DNA of 64,000 nt from Mycobacterium spongiae (lineage in GTDB: Bacteria > Actinomycetota > Actinomycetes > Mycobacteriales > Mycobacteriaceae): NCBI RefSeq assembly GCF_018278905.1, contig NZ_CP046600.1, positions 5,146,001 through 5,210,000 on the forward strand, written 5' to 3'. Numbering within the stretch: position 1 is the first letter of the stretch; every line of letters begins with the position of its first letter. This document shows, piece after piece, positions 1 through 8,979 of this stretch. A program made the position numbers and the translations under genes. The notes under the pieces are model-generated. The model was not told the origin of the DNA and searched no databases. It saw only the letters and a program-made list of their open reading frames with translations.

Positions 1-394
1 ATGTCATCGCCGGGTGGATTGCCAGCGGCGTGCAGCCCTGCCGCGCCAGCGGCGCGAGGATGCCGATCCCATTAGCGCCGGAGGTGTGCGCCACGATCGT
101 TTCGGGACGCACTGCCGAGGTGGCCGCCAGCCCGGACACCAAGCTCGCCAGTTCGCTGTCGGTGACCGCCAACAACAGCAGCTCCGCCCCCGCGGCCACC
201 TCGTGCGGTGGGAGCACCTGGGTATCGGGCAACCGGCGCTGCGCGCGCTGCAGCGACGCATGGGAGATCGCGCTGCACGCCACGACAACGTGGTCGGCGC
301 GCTCCAGCGCAACCCCTAACGCGGTGCCTACCCGGCCAGCGGAGATGATTCCCACCTTGAGCCTGGCCGGGCGCAAACCGTCGAACTGCACCAT
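1..394 (-). CDS. Rossmann-like NAD(P)-binding protein (Rv3603c-like), 3' end cut by window
   Basis: Open from an ATG at 394 to the window edge (131 codons seen, C-terminus missing). The N-terminus carries a dinucleotide-binding pattern VGIISAGRVGTALG at about residues 14-27, then alternating hydrophobic strands and a segment ending in AIHPAMT at the edge. This matches the DUF2520/6-phosphogluconate-dehydrogenase-like family to which Rv3603c belongs. In M. tuberculosis the gene lies just upstream of panC-panD, so a ketopantoate-reductase-like or other reductase role is plausible but not shown here. It follows the Rv3604c-like gene by 108 bp on the same strand. Because it runs off the edge, its length and C-terminal domain cannot be judged. 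Confidence 0.85.
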   Translation of the reverse strand, partial: MVQFDGLRPARLKVGIISAGRVGTALGVALERADHVVVACSAISHASLQRAQRRLPDTQVLPPHEVAAGAELLLLAVTDSELASLVSGLAATSAVRPETIVAHTSGANGIGILAPLARQGCTPLAIHPAMT

Positions 395-502
395 CGCAGA
401 CGACCTCACATGTTTGTTCGTTCGTTCCAGTCCCTGGATGAGCTGCCCTCGGGTACCGGACGGTCACTAAGACTGTAGTCGATAGATGCGACGAGACCCA
501 GT

Positions 503-1981
503 TCAGTCTTCACGCCGACGGCGCCGACCACCCCCGGATGGCTCGGCCTGTAGCCGCGCCATCAGGTCGGCAACCGACTGACCACCGGTTTGCGGCTCTT
601 GCCCATGCGAGCCACTCGAGCTGTCCCCGTCATCGGGGGCCGGTTCGAGAGTGCGGTGCCTGGGTGCGGGCCCGGGAGGCGGCGCTGGGGCCAGTCGAGG
701 CGGCAACGATTCCGGCGCGCCAGCCGGCGGTGGGACGCCCGGTGGTAGCGGTGACTCGTCGAAGCGGGCGCCCTCGACAACGCCTGGCCTCTGGGTATCG
801 CCTGGGACACGGTCACTGCTGGGTCCATAGTCGCGTGCCTCCACCGAGTGGCGGGACCGCGACCGGCGACCCGGCTCGTCGGAGTGCTGCGCGACCTGCA
901 CATAAGCGAGCGAGGCCGCACCCTGGTCCTCGGGGCTGGAATGCCGCGCGCGCCGACGCCGACCCGATGGCGGCGCAGCCGGCGCGGCGTCAGCCGACGC
1001 CCAATGGCTGCCTGGGGTTCCCGGTGGCAGCCATTGCCCTTCTGCAGAGACCGGCTGCCATGGCGATCCTTCTGGCCGGGGCGGCGGCCGCTGGTGGCGA
1101 GGCGCGGCCAGCGAATCAGGTTCCGGGGGCGGCGGGGCCTCAGGTTGCGGCCGGCCCGGCTCGACAAGGCGCTCCCTCACGTGTGCGGGCTGGTTGGGCG
1201 GGGCGAGCGGTTCCTCGCTGCTGACGGGCGGCGCGACGTGGGACGGTGGTGCCCCTATCTGCTCCTCGCGGGATACCATCCCCAACGGCCCCACCGGCTC
1301 GGCTTGAGGGAACGGCGCCACTTCCGGCGCTACTTCCGGCCCTACATCTGGCCCCACTTCCGGAACATCGATAATGGCGACGTCGTCAGAGTGGTCGGGG
1401 ACAGCGCCAGCGGGTTCCCGGCGCACCGACGCAACTCGATCGCTAGACACCCAATCGGCTGGTGGGCTCTCGCCGTTGCGTGCGCGATCAGTCAACGCGC
1501 GCGCGGTCGCCGCCTCGTTCTCCAGGGTTCCCAGCGCGGGACGATGCGTCAGGTCGGTATCGAACAGGATCTCCAGGCTGGTCCGCAGCGCGGTCAGTTC
1601 TGCCCGCAATGCCGCGACCTCGTCGGCGGCCTGGCCACGCAATTCGGAAGCCAGCTCGCGGCGCAGCTGCGATTCCACGCTCAGCTCGTACTCGCGCCGC
1701 GCCGAGATTTCGCGGTCCAGCTGAAGGTCGTAGACCAGCTTGAGATCATGCACGCGGGATCGGTCAGCGTCGGCCTGCCGGCGGTAGACCATCGACACGA
1801 ATGCACCGGCGACCGCGGCCCAGAGCGCCAAAACCACGGCAAGCTTGAGAAGCTCCACCCGATTGGTGAAAACCAGTCCGGAACTGGCTCCAATCGCGAG
1901 AACCAGCAACGTCGTCAAGAGAACCCAACCCGGTCTCCGGCCGCCGCGCCGGACCCGGGCGCCGCGGGACAGGACGGTCAT
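503..1981 (-). CDS. Membrane protein with Pro/Arg-rich tail (Rv3604c-like, DUF6779-type)
   Basis: 492 codons from the ATG at 1981. Two closely spaced hydrophobic segments (about residues 15-40 and 45-65) are followed by a charged, heptad-like helical stretch (about 70-150) and then a long, low-complexity Pro/Glu/Arg/Ser-rich region to the end. The last residues are strongly basic (GGGRRRRRED). As I recall it the M. tuberculosis counterpart is about 400 residues, so the disordered tail seems longer here; it includes small degenerate repeats such as VGPDVGPEVAPEVAP. Function is unknown. The shape (membrane anchor, coiled coil, disordered cytosolic tail) suggests a scaffold. It is downstream of the folate genes with a 205 bp gap, so it may have its own promoter. 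Confidence 0.8.
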   Translation of the reverse strand: MTVLSRGARVRRGGRRPGWVLLTTLLVLAIGASSGLVFTNRVELLKLAVVLALWAAVAGAFVSMVYRRQADADRSRVHDLKLVYDLQLDREISARREYELSVESQLRRELASELRGQAADEVAALRAELTALRTSLEILFDTDLTHRPALGTLENEAATARALTDRARNGESPPADWVSSDRVASVRREPAGAVPDHSDDVAIIDVPEVGPDVGPEVAPEVAPFPQAEPVGPLGMVSREEQIGAPPSHVAPPVSSEEPLAPPNQPAHVRERLVEPGRPQPEAPPPPEPDSLAAPRHQRPPPRPEGSPWQPVSAEGQWLPPGTPGSHWASADAAPAAPPSGRRRRARHSSPEDQGAASLAYVQVAQHSDEPGRRSRSRHSVEARDYGPSSDRVPGDTQRPGVVEGARFDESPLPPGVPPPAGAPESLPPRLAPAPPPGPAPRHRTLEPAPDDGDSSSGSHGQEPQTGGQSVADLMARLQAEPSGGGRRRRRED

Positions 1982-2186
1982 GGCCTGACTGTACCTGGGC
2001 GAAGTCGATCCGCGTGTCGCGCCGGTCCGGCGATTCTCCGCCAAGTCGTATGCGCGTAAGCAACGCGCTCGGAAGCCCCCTACCCGGGTCTTATACAGCA
2101 TGTTTCTGGCGCAACGTTGCGGCCAGCAACGTCGCCGAAATGCAAGAGCTGCCCGGCTACGTCTTCCCCAGGGAGCGGTCGCATCG

Positions 2187-2678
2187 TCACCCGGCGTCCC
2201 AGCTTTCTGCGGCCTCGCCGTGCTCGGTGGGATCCTGGGGAGACTTACAGCAATGTTGCAACCACAGCGCGGCCACCACCAGAGCCAACGCGCAGACGGC
2301 CGCCACCACGGTGCCCGGGGTGTCCTCCGCGGCCACCCGCAGCCAGGACCTCCGTGGCAGGAAGTACACCAGCACGCCGATCCACCAACCCAATACCACA
2401 GAACCCACCCAGGCCGACGCCTTGGCAATCATCAGACTGCGGGCTACCGCGAGCGGGTGCAGCCAACCAGGCCCATCTCCGATCTCGCCATCGTTGATCT
2501 TGGCACGCACATGACGCCCCCACAGTGCCTCGGCGATCGCGACCCCGAGCAGCGACAAGCCGGTCCAGGCCGTGATCGGCGGAAACCACCGGTATAGCGC
2601 AACCACCAGCAGATAACCCGCAATCGCAGCCCCGACCACCCCGGCGGCCAGGTCACGCTTCCGAGTCGGTCCCATCAT
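2187..2678 (-). CDS. DUF3180 integral membrane protein (Rv3605c-like)
   Basis: 163 codons. I chose the ATG at 2678 because it overlaps the folK stop in an ATGA junction, the coupling used throughout this operon; a second ATG follows immediately. Four hydrophobic segments are visible (roughly residues 12-30, 35-52, 80-100, 115-135), with a conserved arginine-rich linker. DUF3180 proteins sit next to folK in many actinobacteria but have no established biochemical role. Co-translation with folK suggests a link to folate or membrane physiology, which is inference only. Confidence 0.85.
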   Translation of the reverse strand: MMGPTRKRDLAAGVVGAAIAGYLLVVALYRWFPPITAWTGLSLLGVAIAEALWGRHVRAKINDGEIGDGPGWLHPLAVARSLMIAKASAWVGSVVLGWWIGVLVYFLPRRSWLRVAAEDTPGTVVAAVCALALVVAALWLQHCCKSPQDPTEHGEAAESWDAG

Positions 2679-3253
2679 TCCTCGGGTCTGGGGTTGGACG
2701 TCGGTCTTCCATTCAGGCGCAACCGCAGCTCGGATGCCCGCACGCTTTCCCGATCGGACGGATCGACCTCGGCCAACAGCTGTGCGACGGATTGCGGGCA
2801 CCCGCCGACCGTCAGCTCAGCAGCGGGGTCCACGGCCAGCCACGGGATCATCACGAACGCTCTGAGATGAGCTAGGGGGTGGGGCAGCGTCAAGTTGGGT
2901 TCGCGCACGATCATCTCAACGGGACCAGCCGCGGGCTCGCCGAGCCTGGGACCTCGTTTGCATGTAATCAGGTCGACGTCGAGACTGCGCGGGCCCCAGC
3001 GCGCGCCGCGCACGCGCCCCGCCGCACGCTCGAACGCTTGAGCCCGCCGTAGCCAGGCTCGCCCGTCACGGGCCGGGTCGTCGGCGATGAGCACCGCGTT
3101 GAGAAACGGTCCCTGCTCCACTCCCCCCCATGGGGCCGTCTCATAGATCGGAGATACCGCCACCAGGACATCCCGCAGACCGTCAACGACGGACTGCAGC
3201 CGCGCTAGCCGGTCACCCACGTTGGAGCCGATGGACAGAACCACCTGGGTCAT
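2675..3253 (-). CDS. folK: 2-amino-4-hydroxy-6-hydroxymethyldihydropteridine pyrophosphokinase
   Basis: 192 codons, the usual length for mycobacterial FolK. It transfers pyrophosphate from ATP to 6-hydroxymethyl-7,8-dihydropterin, giving the substrate for FolP. Family landmarks are present: SIGSNVGDR at the N-terminus, YETAPWGG around residue 40, FLNAV, and the signature [11 protein letters not shown] (about residues 83-93) carrying the two metal-binding aspartates, followed by LTLPHP. Its ATG overlaps the folB stop by four bases (ATGA) and its stop overlaps the next start, so it is translationally coupled on both sides. Confidence 0.97.
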   Translation of the reverse strand: MTQVVLSIGSNVGDRLARLQSVVDGLRDVLVAVSPIYETAPWGGVEQGPFLNAVLIADDPARDGRAWLRRAQAFERAAGRVRGARWGPRSLDVDLITCKRGPRLGEPAAGPVEMIVREPNLTLPHPLAHLRAFVMIPWLAVDPAAELTVGGCPQSVAQLLAEVDPSDRESVRASELRLRLNGRPTSNPRPEE

Positions 3254-3651
3254 ACGGCGCCGCCTGCGGGAACTATTGAACCGCGACCGCCTCGCCGCGA
3301 CCGGCGGACCACCACGGCGACGTCGGTGAACGTCTGGGGAATCGGAGCCTGCGGTTTGTGCACCACTACCTCCACGGCATGCACCCGCTGATCGTCCATG
3401 ACATCGTCGGCGATCTCGGCGCCGACGGTCTCGATCAGATTCCGCGCGGGGCCTGAGACGATCTCGGCTGCCCGCGAGGCCAGCTGGGCGTAGTCATAGG
3501 TGTCGGCCAGATCGTCGCTCTTGGCCGCATCGGCCAGGTCAATCCACAGCGTCACATCGACGACAAACTCCTGCCCAGCGACTCTCTCGCCTTCGTAGAC
3601 CCCGTGCCGGCCATGCACGGTTAGCCCACGCAACTCGATTCGGTCAGCCAT
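3250..3651 (-). CDS. folB: Dihydroneopterin aldolase
   Basis: 133 codons from the ATG at 3651, which sits four bases after the folP1 stop; upstream in-frame starts would run into folP1 and are less likely. Converts 7,8-dihydroneopterin to 6-hydroxymethyl-7,8-dihydropterin and glycolaldehyde. Visible family features are the N-terminal [19 protein letters not shown], a Tyr-rich DYAQLA segment, [12 protein letters not shown] and the pterin-site region [11 protein letters not shown]. Its length equals that of the M. tuberculosis enzyme as I remember it. It lies between folP1 and folK, consistent with consecutive pathway steps. Confidence 0.96.
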   Translation of the reverse strand: MADRIELRGLTVHGRHGVYEGERVAGQEFVVDVTLWIDLADAAKSDDLADTYDYAQLASRAAEIVSGPARNLIETVGAEIADDVMDDQRVHAVEVVVHKPQAPIPQTFTDVAVVVRRSRRGGRGSIVPAGGAV

Positions 3652-3655
3652 CGCG

Positions 3656-4483
3656 TCAGTCCTTACCTCGACACCACGCTTCGACAACCTTGAGGGCATC
3701 GACCGATGCCCGCACATCATGCACACGCACGCCCCAGACGCCCTGCAGAGCAGCCAGGGCGGAGATCACTGCTGTAGCCGTCTCGCGGCCGTCAGGCGGT
3801 CGCGAGACGCCATCAGGTCCCGCCAGGAGTGCTCCGACAAAGCGTTTACGGGAGGCACCCAGCAATACTGGGATCCCGGTGGCGACCAGGTCCGGCAGGG
3901 CATGCAGCAGCTGCCAATTGTGGTTCGCCGATTTGGCGAATCCAAGCCCAGGATCGATCACCAGTTTGGCAGGGTCCACACCGGCGGCAACCGCGTCGTC
4001 GGCGCAGGCAAGCAGGTCGGCGCGCACTTCGGCCACGATGTCGTCGTAGTCCGGAACCCGATGGGGGTCGTCCGAGGAGGCCGACCGCCAGTGCATCAAT
4101 ACCCAACTCACCCCGGCTTCGGCCACCACGGCGGCCATCGCCGGATCGGCCCGTCCACCCGACACGTCGTTGACGACTGTGGCGCCACATTCCACCGCCG
4201 CCACCGCGACAGCAGCGTGCATGGTGTCTATGCTGACGGCGATACCCTGCGCGACCAGTTCTTTGACCACGGGTACGACCCGCGCGATCTCGACCCGAGG
4301 GTCAACCGGAGTGGCCCCGGGGCGCGTCGACTCACCCCCGACGTCGATGATTCCGGCGCCCTCGGCCGCTAATGCCAGTCCGTGCCGAACAGCATCGTCG
4401 GCATCCAGATAGCGCCCGCCATCGGAGAACGAATCTTCGGTGACGTTCAGAACCCCCATTACCCGCACAGGAGCTTGACTCAC
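3656..4483 (-). CDS. folP1: Dihydropteroate synthase
   Basis: 275 codons beginning with GTG at 4483, overlapping the folE stop (GTGA). Condenses p-aminobenzoate with dihydropterin pyrophosphate; it is the sulfonamide target. Motifs: [15 protein letters not shown] (about residues 9-23), [10 protein letters not shown] (about 48-57), [24 protein letters not shown] (about 178-186) and the phosphate-binding GASRKRF near residue 212. All key loops look intact. Alignment from memory with H37Rv FolP1 shows many conservative substitutions, one reason I place this genome outside the M. tuberculosis complex proper. Confidence 0.97.
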   Translation of the reverse strand: MSQAPVRVMGVLNVTEDSFSDGGRYLDADDAVRHGLALAAEGAGIIDVGGESTRPGATPVDPRVEIARVVPVVKELVAQGIAVSIDTMHAAVAVAAVECGATVVNDVSGGRADPAMAAVVAEAGVSWVLMHWRSASSDDPHRVPDYDDIVAEVRADLLACADDAVAAGVDPAKLVIDPGLGFAKSANHNWQLLHALPDLVATGIPVLLGASRKRFVGALLAGPDGVSRPPDGRETATAVISALAALQGVWGVRVHDVRASVDALKVVEAWCRGKD

Positions 4484-5088
4484 TTATGAAGCATCAGGTC
4501 GAGCGCTTCAGCTCGAGACGCGGCATTGGTCTTGAACTGACCACGGACCGCGGAGGTCGTGGTGGTAGCTCCAGGTTTGCGAACCCCACGCATCGCCATG
4601 CACAGGTGCTCGGCCTCGACCACGACGATGACCCCGCGCGGATCCAGCTTGGTCACCAAGGCGTCCGCGATCTGGCTGGTGAGCCGCTCCTGAACCTGGG
4701 GCCGCTTGGCATACAGGTCGACCAGCCGTGCGATCTTCGACAACCCGGTCACCCGACCGTCATCGCCGGGGATGTAGCCGACGTGAGCGACACCATGAAA
4801 CGACACCAAGTGGTGCTCGCAGGTGGAGTACAACGGGATTTCCTTGACGACGACCAGCTCATCGTGTTCTTCGTCGAACATCGTGTTGAGAACCGAGTCG
4901 GGGTCCCGGTAGAGACCTGCGAACATCTCGCGGTATGCGCGTGCCACGCGGGCCGGTGTCTCACGCAGACCATCCCTATCCGGGTTTTCGCCGAGCGCAT
5001 ACAGCAGCTCACGGACGGCGGACTCGGCGCGTTGCTGGTCGAAAACCCGCGCAGGCGCGGGTGCAGTGCCCGAATCCATCCGCGTCAT
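4480..5088 (-). CDS. folE: GTP cyclohydrolase I
   Basis: 202 codons from an ATG at 5088 preceded by a good GGAGG ribosome site. First committed step of folate synthesis: GTP to 7,8-dihydroneopterin triphosphate. The zinc-site motif STCEHHLV (about residue 87) and the second cysteine in [12 protein letters not shown] are present, as are [15 protein letters not shown] and RPQVQERLT typical of the type I enzyme. The gene starts only 15 bp after the ftsH stop, so both are probably co-transcribed from the ftsH promoter. Confidence 0.97.
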   Translation of the reverse strand: MTRMDSGTAPAPARVFDQQRAESAVRELLYALGENPDRDGLRETPARVARAYREMFAGLYRDPDSVLNTMFDEEHDELVVVKEIPLYSTCEHHLVSFHGVAHVGYIPGDDGRVTGLSKIARLVDLYAKRPQVQERLTSQIADALVTKLDPRGVIVVVEAEHLCMAMRGVRKPGATTTTSAVRGQFKTNAASRAEALDLMLHK

Positions 5089-5103
5089 CGAATCCTCCGT
5101 TCG

Positions 5104-7416
5104 TCAGCTATGGGCCGGCGGATTGGATCGACTCACATCCCTGTCCTGTTGTTCGGAGCACTCGTCAGCGTCCCGTGTGAGTCGATCGGGCGCCGTGTAG
5201 GACGGGGAGGCCTGGCCCGGTTGTACCGGATAGCCTGGGGCCGGTTCCGGCCCATTCGGCGGCCGATTCGATGATTGCGGCGGCCAGCCGGGCGCGTGCC
5301 AGCCTGCCGGAGCACCGTAATCGGGCCGCGTGGCACCGTGCTGACGTTCAGCGGACCCATCCACGCCCGATCCACCATACGAACCGTTGGCGCCGTGCCC
5401 GGTGCGGTCGGTTTCCGCTTGCGCGGCCTCGGCGGCCTCCGTCGCGCGGGCGATAGCGGCCTTGAACGCCGGCTCGGGAACCGGCTGCGGCCAGGGCTCC
5501 CCGCGCTCGATCGCCAGCTCCCCGGGGGTCTTGATCGGCGGCTTGTCCGACGGGATACGGCCCCCGAAATCGTCGAACATGGTGAGCCGAGGCCGCTTTT
5601 CGACGTCGCCGAAGATCCCCTCCAACTCAGGCCGGTGCAGAGTTTCTTTTTCCAACAGCTCGCCGGCCAACGTGTCGAGCACGTCGCGGTATTCGGTGAG
5701 GATTTCCCACGCTTCGGTGTGTGCCGCCTCGATGAGCTTGCGGACCTCTTCGTCGATTTCGCGAGCGACCTCGTGAGAGTAATCCGCCTGCGTTCCCATG
5801 GTGCGGCCGAGGAACGGGTCACCGTGTTCGGAACCGTACTTAACCGCGCCGAGCTTGGAACTCATCCCAAATTCGGTGACCATCGCGCGCGCAATCTTGG
5901 TTGCCTGCTCGATGTCGGACACCGCGCCCGTTGTGGGCTCGCGAAACACCAGCTCTTCGGCGGCCCGTCCTCCCATCGCGAATACCAGCTGGGCAATCAT
6001 CTCCGAGCGAGTCTTTAGTCCCTTGTCTTCTTCAGGCACTGCGACCGCATGCCCGCCGGTACGTCCACGAGCCAGGATCGTCACCTTGTAGATGGGCTCG
6101 ATATCGGGCATGGCCCAAGCCGCCAGCGTGTGCCCGCCCTCGTGATAGGCGGTGATCTTCTTCTCGTGCTCGCTAATGACCCGGCCCTTGCGCCGTGGAC
6201 CGCCAATTACCCGGTCCACCGCCTCCTCCAACGCGAGACCGGTGATCACGGTGCCGTTCTCCCGGGCGGTGAGTAGGGCGGCCTCGTTGATGACGTTGGC
6301 CAGGTCGGCGCCGGTCATGCCGACCGTCCGCTTGGCCAGGCCGTCGAGGTCGGCGTCGGGGCCTATCGGCTTGCCCTTGGAATGGACCCGCAGCACCGCG
6401 CGGCGACCCGCCAGGTCAGGGTTGGACACCGGGATCTGTCGATCGAAGCGGCCGGGCCGCAACAACGCCGGATCCAGGATGTCGGGCCTGTTGGTGGCAG
6501 CGATGAGGATGACGCCAGCGCGATCGCCGAAACCGTCCATCTCGACCAGCAGCTGATTGAGGGTCTGCTCTCGTTCGTCGTGACCACCGCCCAGCCCGGC
6601 ACCGCGCTGGCGGCCGACAGCGTCGATCTCGTCGACGAAGATGATGCACGGGCTGTTCTGCTTGGCCTGCTCGAACAGGTCACGCACGCGCGAGGCACCG
6701 ACCCCGACGAACATCTCAACGAAGTCGGATCCGGAGATCGTGAAGAAAGGAACTCCCGCCTCACCTGCGACGGCGCGGGCCAGGAGTGTCTTGCCCGTTC
6801 CCGGGGGGCCGTAGAGCAACACGCCTTTGGGGATCTTGGCGCCCAACGCTTGATATCGCGACGGGTTCTGCAGAAAGTCCTTGATCTCGTAGAGCTCCTC
6901 GACCGCCTCGTCGACGCCCGCCACGTCGGCGAAGGTGGTCTTGGGCATGTCCTTGGACAGCTGCTTGGCCCGGGACTTGCCGAAGCCGAAGCCCATCCGG
7001 GCACCGCCCTGCATACGCGAGAACATGACAAACAGACCCACGAGCAACAGCAGGGGCAGCAGGTAGACCAGCAACTCCCCCAGGACGCTGCCTTGATTGA
7101 CGACGGTGCTGACCGCCGCGTTTTTAGCGGTCAAGGCGTTGAACAAATCGACGGCGTACCCGGTTGGGTACTTGGTGATGATCTTGTCGGAATCCCCGGT
7201 GTCGTTATTGCCCTTCTTGAGGGTCAGCCGCAGTTGTTGCTCGCGATCGTCGATCTGGGCGCTCTTGACGTTGTCGCTGTTGATCTGCGCCATCGCCACC
7301 GAGGTGTCCACGGGCTTGAAACCGCGGGTGTCGTCGCTGAAATGGAAAAACGACCAGCCCAGCACCACAACTACGGCTATCGCCGTGACGAGGCGAATCA
7401 CGTTTCTTCGGTTCAT
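5104..7416 (-). CDS. ftsH: ATP-dependent membrane zinc metalloprotease FtsH
   Basis: 770 codons. Degrades misassembled membrane proteins and some cytosolic regulators at the inner membrane. There is an N-terminal membrane segment (about residues 5-25), an extracytoplasmic domain, and a second membrane segment (about 108-130). The AAA+ module follows, with Walker A GPPGTGKT, Walker [12 protein letters not shown] and the second region of homology [20 protein letters not shown]. The zinc-protease motif HEGGH lies near residue 430. The tail after about residue 640 is Pro/Gly-rich and poorly conserved. It is the first gene of the folate operon. Upstream of it lies the hairpin repeat array rather than the usual neighbours of H37Rv. 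Confidence 0.97.
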   Translation of the reverse strand: MNRRNVIRLVTAIAVVVVLGWSFFHFSDDTRGFKPVDTSVAMAQINSDNVKSAQIDDREQQLRLTLKKGNNDTGDSDKIITKYPTGYAVDLFNALTAKNAAVSTVVNQGSVLGELLVYLLPLLLLVGLFVMFSRMQGGARMGFGFGKSRAKQLSKDMPKTTFADVAGVDEAVEELYEIKDFLQNPSRYQALGAKIPKGVLLYGPPGTGKTLLARAVAGEAGVPFFTISGSDFVEMFVGVGASRVRDLFEQAKQNSPCIIFVDEIDAVGRQRGAGLGGGHDEREQTLNQLLVEMDGFGDRAGVILIAATNRPDILDPALLRPGRFDRQIPVSNPDLAGRRAVLRVHSKGKPIGPDADLDGLAKRTVGMTGADLANVINEAALLTARENGTVITGLALEEAVDRVIGGPRRKGRVISEHEKKITAYHEGGHTLAAWAMPDIEPIYKVTILARGRTGGHAVAVPEEDKGLKTRSEMIAQLVFAMGGRAAEELVFREPTTGAVSDIEQATKIARAMVTEFGMSSKLGAVKYGSEHGDPFLGRTMGTQADYSHEVAREIDEEVRKLIEAAHTEAWEILTEYRDVLDTLAGELLEKETLHRPELEGIFGDVEKRPRLTMFDDFGGRIPSDKPPIKTPGELAIERGEPWPQPVPEPAFKAAIARATEAAEAAQAETDRTGHGANGSYGGSGVDGSAERQHGATRPDYGAPAGWHAPGWPPQSSNRPPNGPEPAPGYPVQPGQASPSYTAPDRLTRDADECSEQQDRDVSRSNPPAHS

Positions 7417-7482
7417 CGATCATCGGCCGCGCCCGGCCACGTCCTTCCCGATACACGCATGTAGAAAAGTCCAGGTTACCGC

Positions 7483-7814
7483 CCGTGGCGATCGCCAGCT
7501 CCGGCCCGGGCAATTCGGGCCGGAGCGCAGCGGGTCGCCACCATCTCATCCCGTGGCGATCGCCAGCTCCGGCCCGGGCAATTCGGGCCGGAGCGCAGCG
7601 GGTCGCCACCATCTCATCCCGTGGCGATCGCCAGCTCCGGCCCGGGCAATTCGGGCCGGAGCGCAGCGGGTCGCCACCATCTCATCCCGTGGCGATCGCC
7701 AGCTCCGGCCCGGGCAATTCGGGCCGGAGCGCAGCGGGTCGCCACCATCTCATCCCGTGGCGATCGCCAGCTCCGGCCCGGGCAATTCGGGCCGGAGCGC
7801 AGCGGGTCGCCACC
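7483..7814. repeat. Tandem array of five 68-bp hairpin repeats
   Basis: Units start at 7483, 7551, 7619, 7687 and 7755 (period exactly 68) and look identical except at the end of the last. Each unit is a large imperfect palindrome. The inner arms GCTCCGGCCCG and CGGGCCGGAGC flank a 7-base loop (GGCAATT), and the outer arms GTGGCGA and TCGCCAC close the structure. There are no unique spacers, so it is not a CRISPR array. It lies 67 bp upstream of the ftsH start, between divergent ftsH and ephA, where VNTR 4052 lies in H37Rv as I recall. The remaining bases 7815-8007 show nothing else I can name. Confidence 0.95.
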
Positions 7815-8007
7815 GTCTGCCCAAACAACGACCGGAGTTCCCGTTGTGATCCCAGCGGGAAAAATCCGCCCTGGACACCGAGCGTGACGCTATCGCAACG
7901 GCGGACACCGACGGTGACACTGGCGTCACACTCGAGAAACCGAGCAGCCCGGTTGTAAACAGCAACGAACCCTTCTCAGCCCGATGCCGTTGTGATTTGG
8001 TGAGACG

Positions 8008-8979
8008 ATGCCTTCACATCTTTATGGGACTGAACGACTAGTTCACACCAACGGCGTGCAGCTACGAGTGATGGAGGCGGGCGAGCGCGGCGCACCTGTG
8101 CTGATTCTGGCTCACGGCTTTCCCGAACTGGCGTACTCGTGGCGCCACCAGATTCGGGTCCTCGCCGACGCGGGCTACCACGTGCTGGCTCCCGATCAAC
8201 GCGGCTATGGCGGCTCATCTCGTCCCGACCAGATCGAGGCCTACGACATTCACGAGTTGACCGCCGACCTGGTGGGTCTGCTCGATGACGTCGGTGCCGA
8301 GCGGGCCGCCTGGGTTGGGCACGACTGGGGGGCCATCGTCGTATGGAATGCGCCACTGCTGCACCCCGATCGGGTCGCCGCGGTCGCGGCGCTGAGTGTC
8401 CCGCCTCTGCCTCGCGCCAAGATGCCACCGACACGGGCGCTACGGGCAACGTTCGGTGAGAATTTCTTCTACATGCTCTATTTTCAGCAGCCGGGTGTCG
8501 CCGACGCCGAGCTAGGCGGAGATCCCGCGCGCACGATGCGCCGGATGATCGGCGGTTTGCAGACACCCGACCAGGATGCCGCGATGCGGATGCTCGCCCC
8601 GGGCCCGGAGGGCTTCATTGATCGGCTGCCCGAACCGGAAGCTCTGCCGGCGTGGATCAGCCAAGAGGAACTCGACCACTACATCAGCGAATTCACCCGT
8701 ACCGGCTTTACCGGCGGCCTGAATTGGTATCGCAACTTCGACCGCAATTGGGAAACAACCGCCGAAGTCGCCGATGCCACCATCTCGGTGCCGTCGCTGT
8801 TCGTTGCGGGCACCGCCGACCCGGTGCTGTCGTTCACGCGCACCGACCGCGCTTCGCAGGTGGTCAGCGGTCCGTACAGTCAGGTGATGATCGAGGGCGC
8901 TGGGCACTGGCTGCAACAGGAGCGGCCTGAGGAAGTGAACGCAACACTTCTCGAGTTCCTCAACGGAGTGCAGTGGTGA
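8008..8979 (+). CDS. ephA: Epoxide hydrolase, alpha/beta-hydrolase fold
   Basis: 323 codons. Hydrates epoxides to diols. The oxyanion-hole motif HGFPEL, the nucleophile elbow GHDWGA (Asp near residue 107) and the catalytic histidine in GAGHWLQQERP near the C-terminus are all present. The lid region contains the expected Tyr-rich stretch. It is nearly collinear with M. tuberculosis EphA (RD8 region). It is the first gene of a three-gene operon with an overlapping monooxygenase and dehydrogenase, a set that could oxidise a lipid or xenobiotic substrate in successive steps. Confidence 0.95.
   Translation: MPSHLYGTERLVHTNGVQLRVMEAGERGAPVLILAHGFPELAYSWRHQIRVLADAGYHVLAPDQRGYGGSSRPDQIEAYDIHELTADLVGLLDDVGAERAAWVGHDWGAIVVWNAPLLHPDRVAAVAALSVPPLPRAKMPPTRALRATFGENFFYMLYFQQPGVADAELGGDPARTMRRMIGGLQTPDQDAAMRMLAPGPEGFIDRLPEPEALPAWISQEELDHYISEFTRTGFTGGLNWYRNFDRNWETTAEVADATISVPSLFVAGTADPVLSFTRTDRASQVVSGPYSQVMIEGAGHWLQQERPEEVNATLLEFLNGVQW

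Noticed and set aside
848-2059. Long plus-strand frame (403 codons) opposite the Rv3604c-like gene
   Set aside because: Antisense shadow of a GC-rich gene; Arg-rich composition without domains, and the minus-strand frame has membrane helices and matches Rv3604c.
7483-7814. CRISPR array
   Set aside because: Repeats are directly contiguous with no unique spacers and there are no cas genes in the window; the same holds for 20858-21183.
7485-7958. Plus-strand frames through the 68-bp repeat array encoding repeated MAIASSGPGNSGRSAAGRH
   Set aside because: The period is not a multiple of three in a way that makes one coherent protein, and the peptide merely restates the palindromic DNA. I treat it as repeat DNA although an analogous frame was once annotated in H37Rv.
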